This document shows positions 31,614-39,887 of a DNA stretch of 64,000 nucleotides, one piece after another. The translations under genes and the position numbers were made by a program. The notes under the pieces are model-generated. The model was not told where the DNA came from. It searched no databases and saw nothing but the letters and a program-made list of their open reading frames with translations. The stretch lies in the NCBI RefSeq assembly GCF_002157355.1, contig NZ_LYMK01000008.1:62001-126000 (forward strand), given 5' to 3'. The stretch comes from Variovorax sp. JS1663. GTDB taxonomy: Bacteria > Pseudomonadota > Gammaproteobacteria > Burkholderiales > Burkholderiaceae_C. Numbering within the stretch: the first letter of the stretch is position 1; the number at the start of each line of letters is the position of its first letter.

Positions 31614-31628
31614 TGAGAATTACTATCA
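31614..31628. promoter_or_regulatory. Candidate Fur box upstream of the ZIP transporter
   Basis: TGAGAAT-T-ACTATCA matches the Fur 7-1-7 consensus TGATAAT-N-ATTATCA at 12 of 14 defined positions. It lies 7 bases before the ATG of the ZIP gene, in an AT-rich patch that stands out from its surroundings. Confidence 0.5.
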
Positions 31629-31635
31629 TTTGAGC

Positions 31636-32541
31636 ATGGACAACAGCGCATCCCTTTTCCGTACCCCCCGGCGGCCCGTGCCGTCACCGCGCCAGTGGAT
31701 CGGCTTCGCCATCGTGCTGGCCGGCGTGCTCGTGGCGGCGGCGCAGTTCTGGCATTTCGCCGCCAGCCGGCCGCTGGTGTGGCAGGCCCTGCTGGGCGGC
31801 TCGGTGGCGGCGCTGGCGACGGCGCTGGGCACCCTGCCCATCGTGTTCTCGCAGCGCCTGTCGGACCGCACGCAGGACACGCTGTTCGGCTTCGGCGCCG
31901 GCGTCATGCTGGCGGCCAGCGCCTTCTCGCTCATCATTCCCGGCATCGCCGCGGCCCGTGCGGGCGGGGCGGATGCCTGGGGTGCGGGCGGCATCGTCGG
32001 CGCTTCGATCCTGCTGGGCAGCCTGGCGCTGCTGGCACTCGACAGGGTGCTGCCGCACGAGCATTTCATCAAGGGCGTGGAAGGGCAGAACGCGCGCGTG
32101 CTGCGCCGCACCTGGCTGTTCGTCTTCGCGATCGCGCTGCACAACCTGCCCGAGGGGCTGGCCATCGGCGTCGGCTATGCCGGCGGGGATGCGCTGCGCG
32201 GCAGCGCCCTGGCCACCGGCATCGCGATCCAGGACGTGCCCGAGGGCCTGGTCGTCGCGGCGGCCCTGCTGGCCGCGGGCTACCGCCGGTCCTTCGCGGT
32301 GACGCTGGGCATGGCCTCGGGCCTGGTCGAGCCGGTAGGGGCAGTGCTCGGCGCGGCGATCGTCGGTGAGTCGGCGGCGCTGTTGCCCTGGGGGCTGGGC
32401 TTCGCGGCCGGCGCGATGCTTTTCGTGATCAGCCACGAGATCATTCCCGAGTCCCACCGCAAGGGCCACGAGGCCTTCGCGACGGGCGGGCTGATGGTGG
32501 GCTTCGTGCTGATGATGCTGCTGGACACCGCGCTGGGCTGA
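31636..32541 (+). CDS. ZIP-family divalent metal transporter
   Basis: This 301-residue membrane protein has eight predicted helices. The metal-binding helices carry the ZIP signatures [15 protein letters not shown] and [16 protein letters not shown], plus [17 protein letters not shown]. It should import zinc, iron or a related divalent metal across the inner membrane. The ATG at 31636 is preceded by a candidate Fur box, suggesting iron-linked control. The frame is open far upstream through the remnant of the uvrA2 pseudogene, so read-through could in principle fuse them; the ATG chosen starts the true family sequence. Confidence 0.9.
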   Translation: MDNSASLFRTPRRPVPSPRQWIGFAIVLAGVLVAAAQFWHFAASRPLVWQALLGGSVAALATALGTLPIVFSQRLSDRTQDTLFGFGAGVMLAASAFSLIIPGIAAARAGGADAWGAGGIVGASILLGSLALLALDRVLPHEHFIKGVEGQNARVLRRTWLFVFAIALHNLPEGLAIGVGYAGGDALRGSALATGIAIQDVPEGLVVAAALLAAGYRRSFAVTLGMASGLVEPVGAVLGAAIVGESAALLPWGLGFAAGAMLFVISHEIIPESHRKGHEAFATGGLMVGFVLMMLLDTALG

Positions 32542-32554
32542 TCACCGACGGCGC

Positions 32555-33988
32555 TCAGCCGTGGCGCACCGCCACGGTCTTGAGCGTGGTGAAGCCGTAG
32601 AGCGCCTCGAAGCCCTTCTCGCGGCCGTAGCCCGAGGACTTCACGCCGCCGAAGGGCAGCTCGACGCCGCCGCCCGCGCCGTAGTTGTTGACGAAGACCT
32701 GGCCGCTCTTCACCTGCCTGGCCATGCGGAACTGGCGGGCGCCGTCCTTCGTCCAGATGCCCGCGACCAGGCCGAATTGCGTGGCATTGGCCTGCGCCAC
32801 CGCCTCGTCTTCGTCGCGGAAGGACATCGCGGCCAGCACCGGGCCGAAGACCTCTTCCTGCGCCAGCCGATGCGTCACCGGCACGTCGCGCAGCAGCGTG
32901 GGCGCCTGGTAGAAGCCGGTCTGCGGCGCCTCGTCGACCACCACGCCCTGCGCCACCATCGGGATGCCCGCATGCTGGGCATCGGACAGGAAGTCCCATA
33001 CGCGTTGCTGCTGTGTCTGGCGGATCAGCGGACCCACATCCAGGTCCATCGCCGCCGGGCCGACGCGCAGCGCCTCGAAGGCCTGGCCCAGGCGTTCCAG
33101 CAGCAACTCGTAGATCTCGCGCTCGACGAGCACGCGCGAGCCGGCCGAGCAGGTCTGGCCGGCGTTCTGCACGATCGCGTTGATCAGCACCGGGATGGCC
33201 GCGCCGAGATCGGCATCGGCGAAGATGATCTGCGGGCTCTTGCCCCCCAGTTCCAGCGTGACCGGGCAGTGCCGCTCGGCCGCCACCTGCTGGATCAGCG
33301 TGCCCACCTTGGGGCTGCCGGTGAAGCTGATGTGGTCGATGCCCGGGTGCCGCGCCAGCGCGTCGCCCACCTCGTGGCCGAAGCCGGTCACGATGTTGAT
33401 CGCGCCCGGCGGGAAGCCCACCTCCGCCGCCAGCTGAGCCACCCGGATCAGCGACAGGCAGGCGTCTTCCGAGGGCTTGACCACGCAGACGTTGCCCGCG
33501 GCCAGCGCACCGCCGACGCTGCGGCCGAAGATCTGCATCGGGTAGTTCCACGGGATGATGTGCCCGGTGACGCCATGCGGCTCGCGCCAGGTGAAGACGC
33601 TGTAGCCGTCCTGGTAGGGAATGGTCTCGCCGTGCAGCTTGTCGCTGGCGCCGGCATAGAACTCGAAGTAGCGCACCAGCGCCAGCGCATCGGCGCGGGC
33701 CTGCTTGACCGGCTTGCCGCAGTCGCGCTGCTCCAGCAGTGCGAGCTCGTCGGTGTGCTCGGCGATCTTCTGCGAGAGCTTGTACAGGAGCCGGCCGCGC
33801 TCGGCGGCGCTCTGCTTCTGCCACACCGTCTCGAAGCAGTCGCGCGCGGCGCGCACCGCCGCGTCGATGTCGGCGGCATTGCCGCGCTGGAGTTCGTCGA
33901 AGGCCTGGCCGTCGGAGGGGTCGAGGACAGGGAGGGTGCGGCCGGAGGAGGAGGGGACGCTTTCGTTGGCGATGTAGTGGAGCTGCAT
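32555..33988 (-). CDS. NAD(P)-dependent aldehyde dehydrogenase
   Basis: This 477-residue aldehyde dehydrogenase has the glutamate motif VTLELGGKSP and the catalytic cysteine in NAGQTCSAGSRV. The nucleotide-binding part includes IIPWNYPM and FTGSPKVG. It oxidises an aldehyde to the acid; the closest classes are betaine-aldehyde and gamma-aminobutyraldehyde-type enzymes, but the substrate cannot be fixed. It converges on the ZIP gene with a 13-base gap and ends in a normal C-terminus (GREKGFEALYGFTTLKTV). Confidence 0.9.
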   Translation of the reverse strand: MQLHYIANESVPSSSGRTLPVLDPSDGQAFDELQRGNAADIDAAVRAARDCFETVWQKQSAAERGRLLYKLSQKIAEHTDELALLEQRDCGKPVKQARADALALVRYFEFYAGASDKLHGETIPYQDGYSVFTWREPHGVTGHIIPWNYPMQIFGRSVGGALAAGNVCVVKPSEDACLSLIRVAQLAAEVGFPPGAINIVTGFGHEVGDALARHPGIDHISFTGSPKVGTLIQQVAAERHCPVTLELGGKSPQIIFADADLGAAIPVLINAIVQNAGQTCSAGSRVLVEREIYELLLERLGQAFEALRVGPAAMDLDVGPLIRQTQQQRVWDFLSDAQHAGIPMVAQGVVVDEAPQTGFYQAPTLLRDVPVTHRLAQEEVFGPVLAAMSFRDEDEAVAQANATQFGLVAGIWTKDGARQFRMARQVKSGQVFVNNYGAGGGVELPFGGVKSSGYGREKGFEALYGFTTLKTVAVRHG

Positions 33989-34036
33989 GGGCCGAAATTG
34001 TGCGCGAAGCGCCCCGCCGGCGCTTCGCGCAGCCCT

Positions 34037-34591
34037 TCAGCGGCTGCCGGCCGGCTTCGGCAGCGCCTTCAGCGCATTGAGCATGCGCTCCACATGCTTG
34101 TCCGGGTTGAGGTTCTGGTAGTAGTAGGCCACCGTGCCGTTGGGCGCGATCACGTAGGACAGCCGGTTGGCGAAGTCGGGCCGGGTCTGCATCACCGCGT
34201 CGAAGCCCTCGATCACCGCCTTGGCCTGGTCGGACGCCACCGGGAACTTGCTCTGGCACTGCTTGACCGAGAAGTCCTTCAGCGTGTCGATGTCGTCGGC
34301 CGAGACGCCGATCACCGTGGCGCCGATGGCCTCGAACTGGCCCATCGCCTCGGCGAAGGCATGAGCCTCGATGTTGCAGTCGGTGGTGCCTGCCGCCGGG
34401 AAGAAGTAGACCACCACCGGCCCCTTGGCCAGCGCGTCCGCCAGGGAGTAGCGGAAGGTCTTGCCGCCCAGCGCCGCGGTGGCGGTGAACTTCGGCACCG
34501 GGTCGCCGATGTCCAGGGCCGCGAGGGCCGGAGAAAAAGCCGCGGATGCGAACGAAAGGACGGCGAGACGCGCGAGAATCCGACGGGTCAT
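34037..34591 (-). CDS. Exported peroxiredoxin (BCP/Prx-like)
   Basis: The protein has 184 residues with a signal peptide (MTRRILARLAVLSFASAAFS, cleavage after ALA). The thioredoxin-fold core has the peroxidatic motif PAAGTTDC, fitting PxxxTxxC, and a later cysteine in VKQCQSKFPVASD that may resolve the disulfide. It should reduce hydroperoxides in the periplasm. The start at 34591 is set by the signal peptide. It lies 48 bases ahead of the aldehyde dehydrogenase on the same strand, so the two may be co-transcribed in answer to oxidative or aldehyde stress. Confidence 0.87.
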   Translation of the reverse strand: MTRRILARLAVLSFASAAFSPALAALDIGDPVPKFTATAALGGKTFRYSLADALAKGPVVVYFFPAAGTTDCNIEAHAFAEAMGQFEAIGATVIGVSADDIDTLKDFSVKQCQSKFPVASDQAKAVIEGFDAVMQTRPDFANRLSYVIAPNGTVAYYYQNLNPDKHVERMLNALKALPKPAGSR

Positions 34592-34710
34592 GATGTAACT
34601 CCGGGAAGAGGCATCGCGAAATTCTAGAACCGGCACGGGCCGGGCGGCAGGGCTGAAACCGGCCTGCACCCGCCAGCGTATCCGGAATAACAGCAAGGAG
34701 AGGAAAGACC

Positions 34711-36285
34711 ATGAATGCTTGGGTTCGTCTGCTGCGCATCGCGCTGCTGTGCGTCCTGGCCGCCGGGCTCGGGGCCTGCGGCTCGCTGCCGCCGGCCAAG
34801 GAGCGGCCGGCGCAGCACGCGGCGCCGGCCGATCCGTCGACGACGCTGGCCAAGGTGGTGGCCGCCTCCACGCCGCCGGGCGAGCATTCCGGTTTTCGCC
34901 TGATGCCGCTGGGCGTCTATTCGCTGGATGCGCGCATCCAGCTGGCGCAGCGGGCGGAGCGCTCGCTGGTGGTGCAGTACTACCAGCTCGAGAACGACGC
35001 CGTCGGCCGCCTGCTGATGCGCTCGCTGCGCGAGGCCGCGGCGCGCGGCGTCAAGGTGCGCGTCCTGGTCGACGACCTCTACACGGCCAAGAGCCAGTAC
35101 CTGCTGCTGGCGTTGTCGCAGACGCCCAACGTCGAGGTGCGCCTGTTCAATCCCTTCTGCTGCGGCCGCGACGGCTTCCTCCAGCGCTTCGTCGCGTCCC
35201 CGCACGAGATCTACCGGCTCAACCACCGCATGCACAACAAGCTGTTCATCGCCGACGGCGTGATGGCCGTGGTGGGCGGCCGCAACATCGCCGACGAATA
35301 TTTCGTGCTGAGCGAGGCGCAGAACTTCATCGACATGGACGCGGTGGTCGTGGGCCAGGTGGTGCCGCAGCTCGAGGCCATCTTCGACGCCTACTGGAAC
35401 AGCGAGCAGGTCTGGCCGATCGAGGAAATCGTGCGCGGCGAGGGCGGCAAGACGCCTGGCACGGCCGAGTTCGATGCCTGGATCGGCATGGCCGCGCCGC
35501 CGCCCCGGATCGTGCTGCCGCCCGTCGACATCCTGGGCTACGGCGCGATCAGCGAGGAGCTCGATGCGGGGCGCATGGGGCTGCTGTGGGGCACGGCGCG
35601 CGCAATCGCCGACCCGCCGAGCAAGCCCACCACGATGACGGCCGCCCAGGCCCTGTCGACCAGCGTCACCATGCGGATCTGGGAGCGCCTGCTCGAGGCC
35701 AAGCAGGAGGTGCAGATGACCTCGCCCTACCTGGTGCCCGGCGACCAGGGCATGGCCGCCTTCGAGGACCTGGGCAGGCGCAAGATCAAGCTGGTGCTCC
35801 TGACCAACTCGCTGGCCGCCAACGACGAGCCGCTGGTGCACACGGGCTACATGCGCTATCGCGAACGGCTGCTGAAATCAGGAGCAGACCTGTACGAGCT
35901 GAGCCCGGAGCGCACCATGGCGAACAAGCGCTTCGGCTCCTTCGGCAGCTCGCTCGGCCGGCTGCATGCGAAGACCGCGGTCATCGACCGGTCGCGCATC
36001 CTGCTCGGATCGGCCAACCTGGACCCGCGCTCGGCGACCCAGAACACCGAGATGGGCCTGCTGGTCGACAGCCCGCAGCTGGCGCGCGAGCTGCTGCGCG
36101 TGATCAACGTGAGCCGGGTGCAGAACTCCTACCGCCTTCGCCTGGCCAAGGACACCGGCCGGCTCGAATGGCTGACCACCGACGGCGAGAAGGAAATGGT
36201 CCTGACCTCCGAGCCGGAGGCGACCTTCTTCCAGCGCTTCTACAACAGGCTGATCGCGCCGATCGTGCCGGAAATGCTGCTTTAG
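34711..36285 (+). CDS. Phospholipase D-family lipoprotein
   Basis: This 524-residue protein has a lipoprotein signal (LLCVLAAGLGACGSLPP, lipobox LGAC). It carries both HKD motifs of the phospholipase D superfamily: HNKLFIAD near residue 176 and HAKTAVID near 420. Relatives include cardiolipin synthase C-like enzymes that join or cleave phosphatidyl groups. As a lipoprotein it would work at the periplasmic side. It ends 7 bases before a fatty acid hydroxylase family gene, and the following four genes are tightly packed, so it may belong to the same lipid operon. Confidence 0.9.
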   Translation: MNAWVRLLRIALLCVLAAGLGACGSLPPAKERPAQHAAPADPSTTLAKVVAASTPPGEHSGFRLMPLGVYSLDARIQLAQRAERSLVVQYYQLENDAVGRLLMRSLREAAARGVKVRVLVDDLYTAKSQYLLLALSQTPNVEVRLFNPFCCGRDGFLQRFVASPHEIYRLNHRMHNKLFIADGVMAVVGGRNIADEYFVLSEAQNFIDMDAVVVGQVVPQLEAIFDAYWNSEQVWPIEEIVRGEGGKTPGTAEFDAWIGMAAPPPRIVLPPVDILGYGAISEELDAGRMGLLWGTARAIADPPSKPTTMTAAQALSTSVTMRIWERLLEAKQEVQMTSPYLVPGDQGMAAFEDLGRRKIKLVLLTNSLAANDEPLVHTGYMRYRERLLKSGADLYELSPERTMANKRFGSFGSSLGRLHAKTAVIDRSRILLGSANLDPRSATQNTEMGLLVDSPQLARELLRVINVSRVQNSYRLRLAKDTGRLEWLTTDGEKEMVLTSEPEATFFQRFYNRLIAPIVPEMLL

Positions 36286-36292
36286 CCTGCGC

Positions 36293-37072
36293 ATGGGGGC
36301 TCGCTTCCAGTCCTTGTCCGTTCCGGAGGTCATGCTGTGGGGCGTGGCCTTCTTCGGCGGCATCTACCTTCTGTTCGGCGCGCTGAACTGGCTGGTGACG
36401 CGCAAGCTCCTGCCGGCGCTGGGCATCGGCCGGGTGCTCGATCCGCGGCCGATGCAGCGCGGGCAGCTGCGGCGGGAGCTCGCTCAGTCGGCCGTGTCGG
36501 TGGCGATCTTCGGCATCGGCTTGGTGTTCCCGTGGGGACTGCTGCAACTGGGCTGGGCGCGGCTCGATGCGGATGCCGGCGCCTGGCAGATCGCGCTGGA
36601 GATCCTGGCGCTCGCGCTCTGGAACGACGTGCACTTCTGGCTGAACCACCGGCTGCTGCATACGCGCCTGCTGCGGCGCTTCCATGGTCCGCACCACCGG
36701 TCGATCGTCACCACGCCTTTCTCCACCTACAGCTTTCACCCGCTCGAGGCCTTGCTGCTGGGCAACGTGATCCTGCCGCCGATGCTGGTGCACGACTTCA
36801 GCTTCTGGTCGTTGGCCTCGGTGCCGCTGTTCAGCCTGTTCTTCAACAACATCGGGCATTCGAACTACGACTTCTTCCCGAAGGTCTCGTACGACCACTG
36901 GTTCGCCGCCAGCCGCCGGCACCATCTGCACCACGTGTGCCACGGCGGCAACTACGGCTTCCAGTTCACCTTCATGGACCGGCTGTTCGGCACCCGCGTC
37001 GCCGCCGATGCCGCCGCGCCGCAGCTGCACGCCCATGCCGAGAAAGAGAAAAGCCATGGCGCCTGCGCCTGA
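36293..37072 (+). CDS. Sterol desaturase / fatty acid hydroxylase family protein
   Basis: The protein has 259 residues, about four membrane helices and the three histidine clusters of the family: HFWLNHRLLH, HGPHHRS and HHLHHVCHGG. These bind a diiron centre that hydroxylates or desaturates lipids at the membrane. Bacterial relatives act on fatty acids, hopanoids and carotenoids. The last 17 bases overlap the desaturase gene that follows. No ribosome binding site is clear before its ATG, which suggests that it depends on translation of the preceding lipoprotein gene. Confidence 0.88.
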   Translation: MGARFQSLSVPEVMLWGVAFFGGIYLLFGALNWLVTRKLLPALGIGRVLDPRPMQRGQLRRELAQSAVSVAIFGIGLVFPWGLLQLGWARLDADAGAWQIALEILALALWNDVHFWLNHRLLHTRLLRRFHGPHHRSIVTTPFSTYSFHPLEALLLGNVILPPMLVHDFSFWSLASVPLFSLFFNNIGHSNYDFFPKVSYDHWFAASRRHHLHHVCHGGNYGFQFTFMDRLFGTRVAADAAAPQLHAHAEKEKSHGACA

Positions 37073-37973
37073 TCGCGCACGGCGCGCGCCGCGGCTGCGC
37101 CACTGGCGCGACTGGCAAAGCCTCGCCTACATGGCGCTGCTGCCGGCACTGGCGGCCTGGCAATGGGTACAGGGCTTCCACTGGCTGCTGTACGGCCTGA
37201 TGCTCTTCCTCACGCTCGGCACCGGCGTGATCCACCACAACCATGCGCACTTGCGCATGTGGCGCAGCCGGGGTGCGAACCGCCTCACCGATGCCTGGCT
37301 GACCCTGCTGCAGGGTCATCCCACCTTCGTGTTCTGGCCGGCGCACGTGGCCAATCACCATCGCTTTCGGCATGGACCGCGCGATGCGGCACGCACCTAC
37401 CGCTTCGGCGGCGACACCAACCACCTGTGGGGCTACCTGGTGCATCCGCTGCAGGCGGCGGCGGTGCTCTACCCGATCTTCCTCGACTGGCTGGGCCGGC
37501 TGCGCGCCCACTGGCCCGGGGCCTGGCGCTACTGCCTGGCGCAGTACGCGCTGTGGCTGGGCAGTTGGGCGCTGCTGCTGGCGCTGGACTGGCGCCGCGC
37601 GCTGGTGTTCGTGATCCTGCCGCAGCTGCATGGCCTGCACTGGCTGCTGGCGACCAACTACCTGCAGCATGCGCACGCGGACGGACGGGCCAGCGCGAAC
37701 CGCCGCACGCTCGACTACGCGCGCAACTTCGAGGGCCTGGTCAACCCGCTGCTGTTCAACATCGGCCTCCACACCGCGCACCACGAGCATTCCAAGGCGC
37801 ATTGGTCCGAACTCACGCGGCTGCACCGCGAGCGCTACCGGGCCCGCGTCCATCCCTCCCTCAACGAGCGCGGCCTGCTGCCCTACATGGCGCGGGTCTT
37901 CCTGCTGGGCACGGTGCTGCCGCGCTTTCGCAGCCGCCCGCTGATGCCGCCCGGTTCTCTTCCTCGGTCCTGA
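37056..37973 (+). CDS. Membrane fatty acid desaturase
   Basis: The protein has 305 residues. It shows the desaturase histidine boxes HHNHAHLRMW, HVANHHRFRH and HTAHHEH, separated by paired membrane helices. It should introduce a double bond or a similar oxidation in an acyl chain with a diiron centre. The start at 37056 lies within the end of the hydroxylase gene, and the gap to the ketoacyl synthase gene is only 3 bases. With these neighbours its substrate is probably a special fatty acyl product and not bulk membrane lipid, but this is inference. Confidence 0.87.
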   Translation: MAPAPDRARRAPRLRHWRDWQSLAYMALLPALAAWQWVQGFHWLLYGLMLFLTLGTGVIHHNHAHLRMWRSRGANRLTDAWLTLLQGHPTFVFWPAHVANHHRFRHGPRDAARTYRFGGDTNHLWGYLVHPLQAAAVLYPIFLDWLGRLRAHWPGAWRYCLAQYALWLGSWALLLALDWRRALVFVILPQLHGLHWLLATNYLQHAHADGRASANRRTLDYARNFEGLVNPLLFNIGLHTAHHEHSKAHWSELTRLHRERYRARVHPSLNERGLLPYMARVFLLGTVLPRFRSRPLMPPGSLPRS

Positions 37974-37976
37974 CCC

Positions 37977-39887
37977 ATGCCCGTTCCATTCCAACGCGTC
38001 TACCTTGAAAGTGCCGGCTTCTTCATGCCCGGCGAGCCCGTGTCCAACGAGGAGATGGACGCCTACATCGCGCCGATCAACCGCATGTCGGACCGCATCA
38101 AGCGGCGCATCCTGGCCGAGAACGGCATCCGCCAGCGCTACTACGGCATCGACACCGAGGGCCGCACGGTGCACGGCAACGCGCAGATGGCCGCGGGCGC
38201 GATCCGCCAGTGCCTGCAGCAGGGCGGGGCCGAGATCTCGCGGGTGTCGCTGCTGGCCAGCGGCTCATCGGGCGGCGATGCGCTGATGCCGGGCTTCGCC
38301 AACATGATCCAGGGCGAGCTGGCGGCGCCGCCGATGGAGACCCTGTCGGTGCACGGCGTCTGCGCGGCCAGCGTGGGGGCGATCCAGGCGGCCGCGCAGG
38401 GCATCGAGCTGGGCACGCACCGCGCGGCGCTGGCGGTGGCCAGCGAGATGCCGTCGCGCCTGTTCAAGCGCTCGCGCTTCGCCGCGCGCGGCTACGACTG
38501 CGACTTCGACGCCCATTTCCTGCGATGGATGCTGTCGGACGGCGCGGGTGCGCTGCTGCTGTCGGGCGGCGCCTCCGCGCTGGCCGGCCAGCCGGGCGTG
38601 CGGCTGCGCCTCAAGTGGATTCACCACCGCTCCTTCTCGGGCGACTACCCGGTATGCATGCAGCTGGGCCTGAGCGAGGACCGTTCGCGCGGCCACCTGG
38701 ACTTCGCGTCCTGGGGCGAGGCCGAGGCGGCGGGCGCGCTTTCGCTGCGGCAGGACATCCGCCTGCTGCCGCACCTCTTCGATGTCGGCATCCACGAATA
38801 CGCGGGGCTGGTACGCGACGGCTGGCTGGACCCGGCGCGGGTCAACCACTTCCTGTGCCACTATTCCTCCGAGAAGTTCATCCCGGTGGTCGATGGCCTG
38901 ATGCAGAAGGCCGGGCTGGCGATTCCGCGCGAGCGTTGGTGGAGCAATCTGGCCTGGCGCGGCAACACGGGCGCCGCCTCGATCATGATCATGCTGGCCG
39001 AGTTCCTGCAGGGCCGGACGCTGAAGCCCGGGGAGCAGATCTTCTGCTACGTGCCCGAGTCTGGGCGCTTCACCGCGGCATACCTGTTGTTCGAGGTGGA
39101 GGAGGCGGGTGGCGCGGCCGCTGCCGTGCCGGCTCCAGCCGTAGTGGCGCCGGTCGAAGCCGCGGCCGACGTCATCGCGCCACCGCACGATCCCGCCGCC
39201 GCGCCCGAGCGTCTGCAGGCGCTGCTCACCGAGCTGGCCTCGATCTGGCACGACTACCGTTCGCGCGTCTGGCGCACGCCGCTGGTGCGGCAGATCCGCG
39301 AGCGCCGCTTCGCGCTGCCGGACTACCTGAACTGGATGGAGAACTGGGTGCCGCAGGTGCGCGAGGGCAGCAAGTGGATGCGCGAGGGCGCCGCCTCCCT
39401 GGCCGCGCCCTACCAGTCCCTGGCCGCGCTCATCGGCGTGCATGCGGGCGAGGAGCAGAACGACTTCATGATCCTCGTCGACGACTACCGCAAGGCGGGC
39501 GGCACCGTCGCCGACATCGACACGCTGCGCCGCAACCCTGGCGGCGAGGCGCTCAACGCCTATCTCCATGGCCTGGCCGCGCGGCCCAACCCGATCGGCC
39601 TGCTGGGCGCGATCTACATCATCGAGGGCACGGGGCAGCGCATCGTGCCGGCGCTGCTGCCGCTGATCAAGGCCGGCCTGCAACTGCCGCCCGACGTGTT
39701 CCGCTTCCTCGAATACCACGGCCACAACGACGAGAACCACCTGACGCGCTGGCTGGCGGCGGTCGAGATGGTGATGGAGATCGAAGGGGAGGGCGACGCG
39801 GCCCGGCGCATCGCCGACACCGCGCGCCACACGGCGGCGCTCTACCTCATGCAGTTCGAGCACGTCACGCAGTCCATCCCGCGATGA
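37977..39887 (+). CDS. Ketoacyl-ACP synthase III fused to a haem-oxygenase-like diiron domain
   Basis: Residues 1 to about 375 form a FabH-like thiolase fold with the triad C129 (VHGVCAASVG), H295 (CHYSSEKF) and N330 (WRGNTGAAS). After an Ala/Pro-rich linker, residues about 405-636 form an all-helical domain of the haem-oxygenase-like oxidase (HDO) type. Its likely metal ligands include E492/E493 (HAGEEQND), E550 (IIEGTGQR), H581/H583, D585 and H588 (YHGHNDENHL). The first half should condense or transfer an acyl chain. HDO enzymes oxidise fatty acids or amino acids with oxygen. At 636 residues it is about twice a normal FabH. It sits in an operon with two other lipid oxidases and overlaps the next gene by 4 bases. 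Confidence 0.85.
   Translation: MPVPFQRVYLESAGFFMPGEPVSNEEMDAYIAPINRMSDRIKRRILAENGIRQRYYGIDTEGRTVHGNAQMAAGAIRQCLQQGGAEISRVSLLASGSSGGDALMPGFANMIQGELAAPPMETLSVHGVCAASVGAIQAAAQGIELGTHRAALAVASEMPSRLFKRSRFAARGYDCDFDAHFLRWMLSDGAGALLLSGGASALAGQPGVRLRLKWIHHRSFSGDYPVCMQLGLSEDRSRGHLDFASWGEAEAAGALSLRQDIRLLPHLFDVGIHEYAGLVRDGWLDPARVNHFLCHYSSEKFIPVVDGLMQKAGLAIPRERWWSNLAWRGNTGAASIMIMLAEFLQGRTLKPGEQIFCYVPESGRFTAAYLLFEVEEAGGAAAAVPAPAVVAPVEAAADVIAPPHDPAAAPERLQALLTELASIWHDYRSRVWRTPLVRQIRERRFALPDYLNWMENWVPQVREGSKWMREGAASLAAPYQSLAALIGVHAGEEQNDFMILVDDYRKAGGTVADIDTLRRNPGGEALNAYLHGLAARPNPIGLLGAIYIIEGTGQRIVPALLPLIKAGLQLPPDVFRFLEYHGHNDENHLTRWLAAVEMVMEIEGEGDAARRIADTARHTAALYLMQFEHVTQSIPR

Noticed and set aside
30862..32541. 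A single 559-residue protein joining UvrA C-terminal motifs to a ZIP transporter
   Set aside because: It combines a uvrA2 remnant after a deletion with a complete, separate ZIP gene that has its own ATG and regulatory site. It was treated as accidental read-through.
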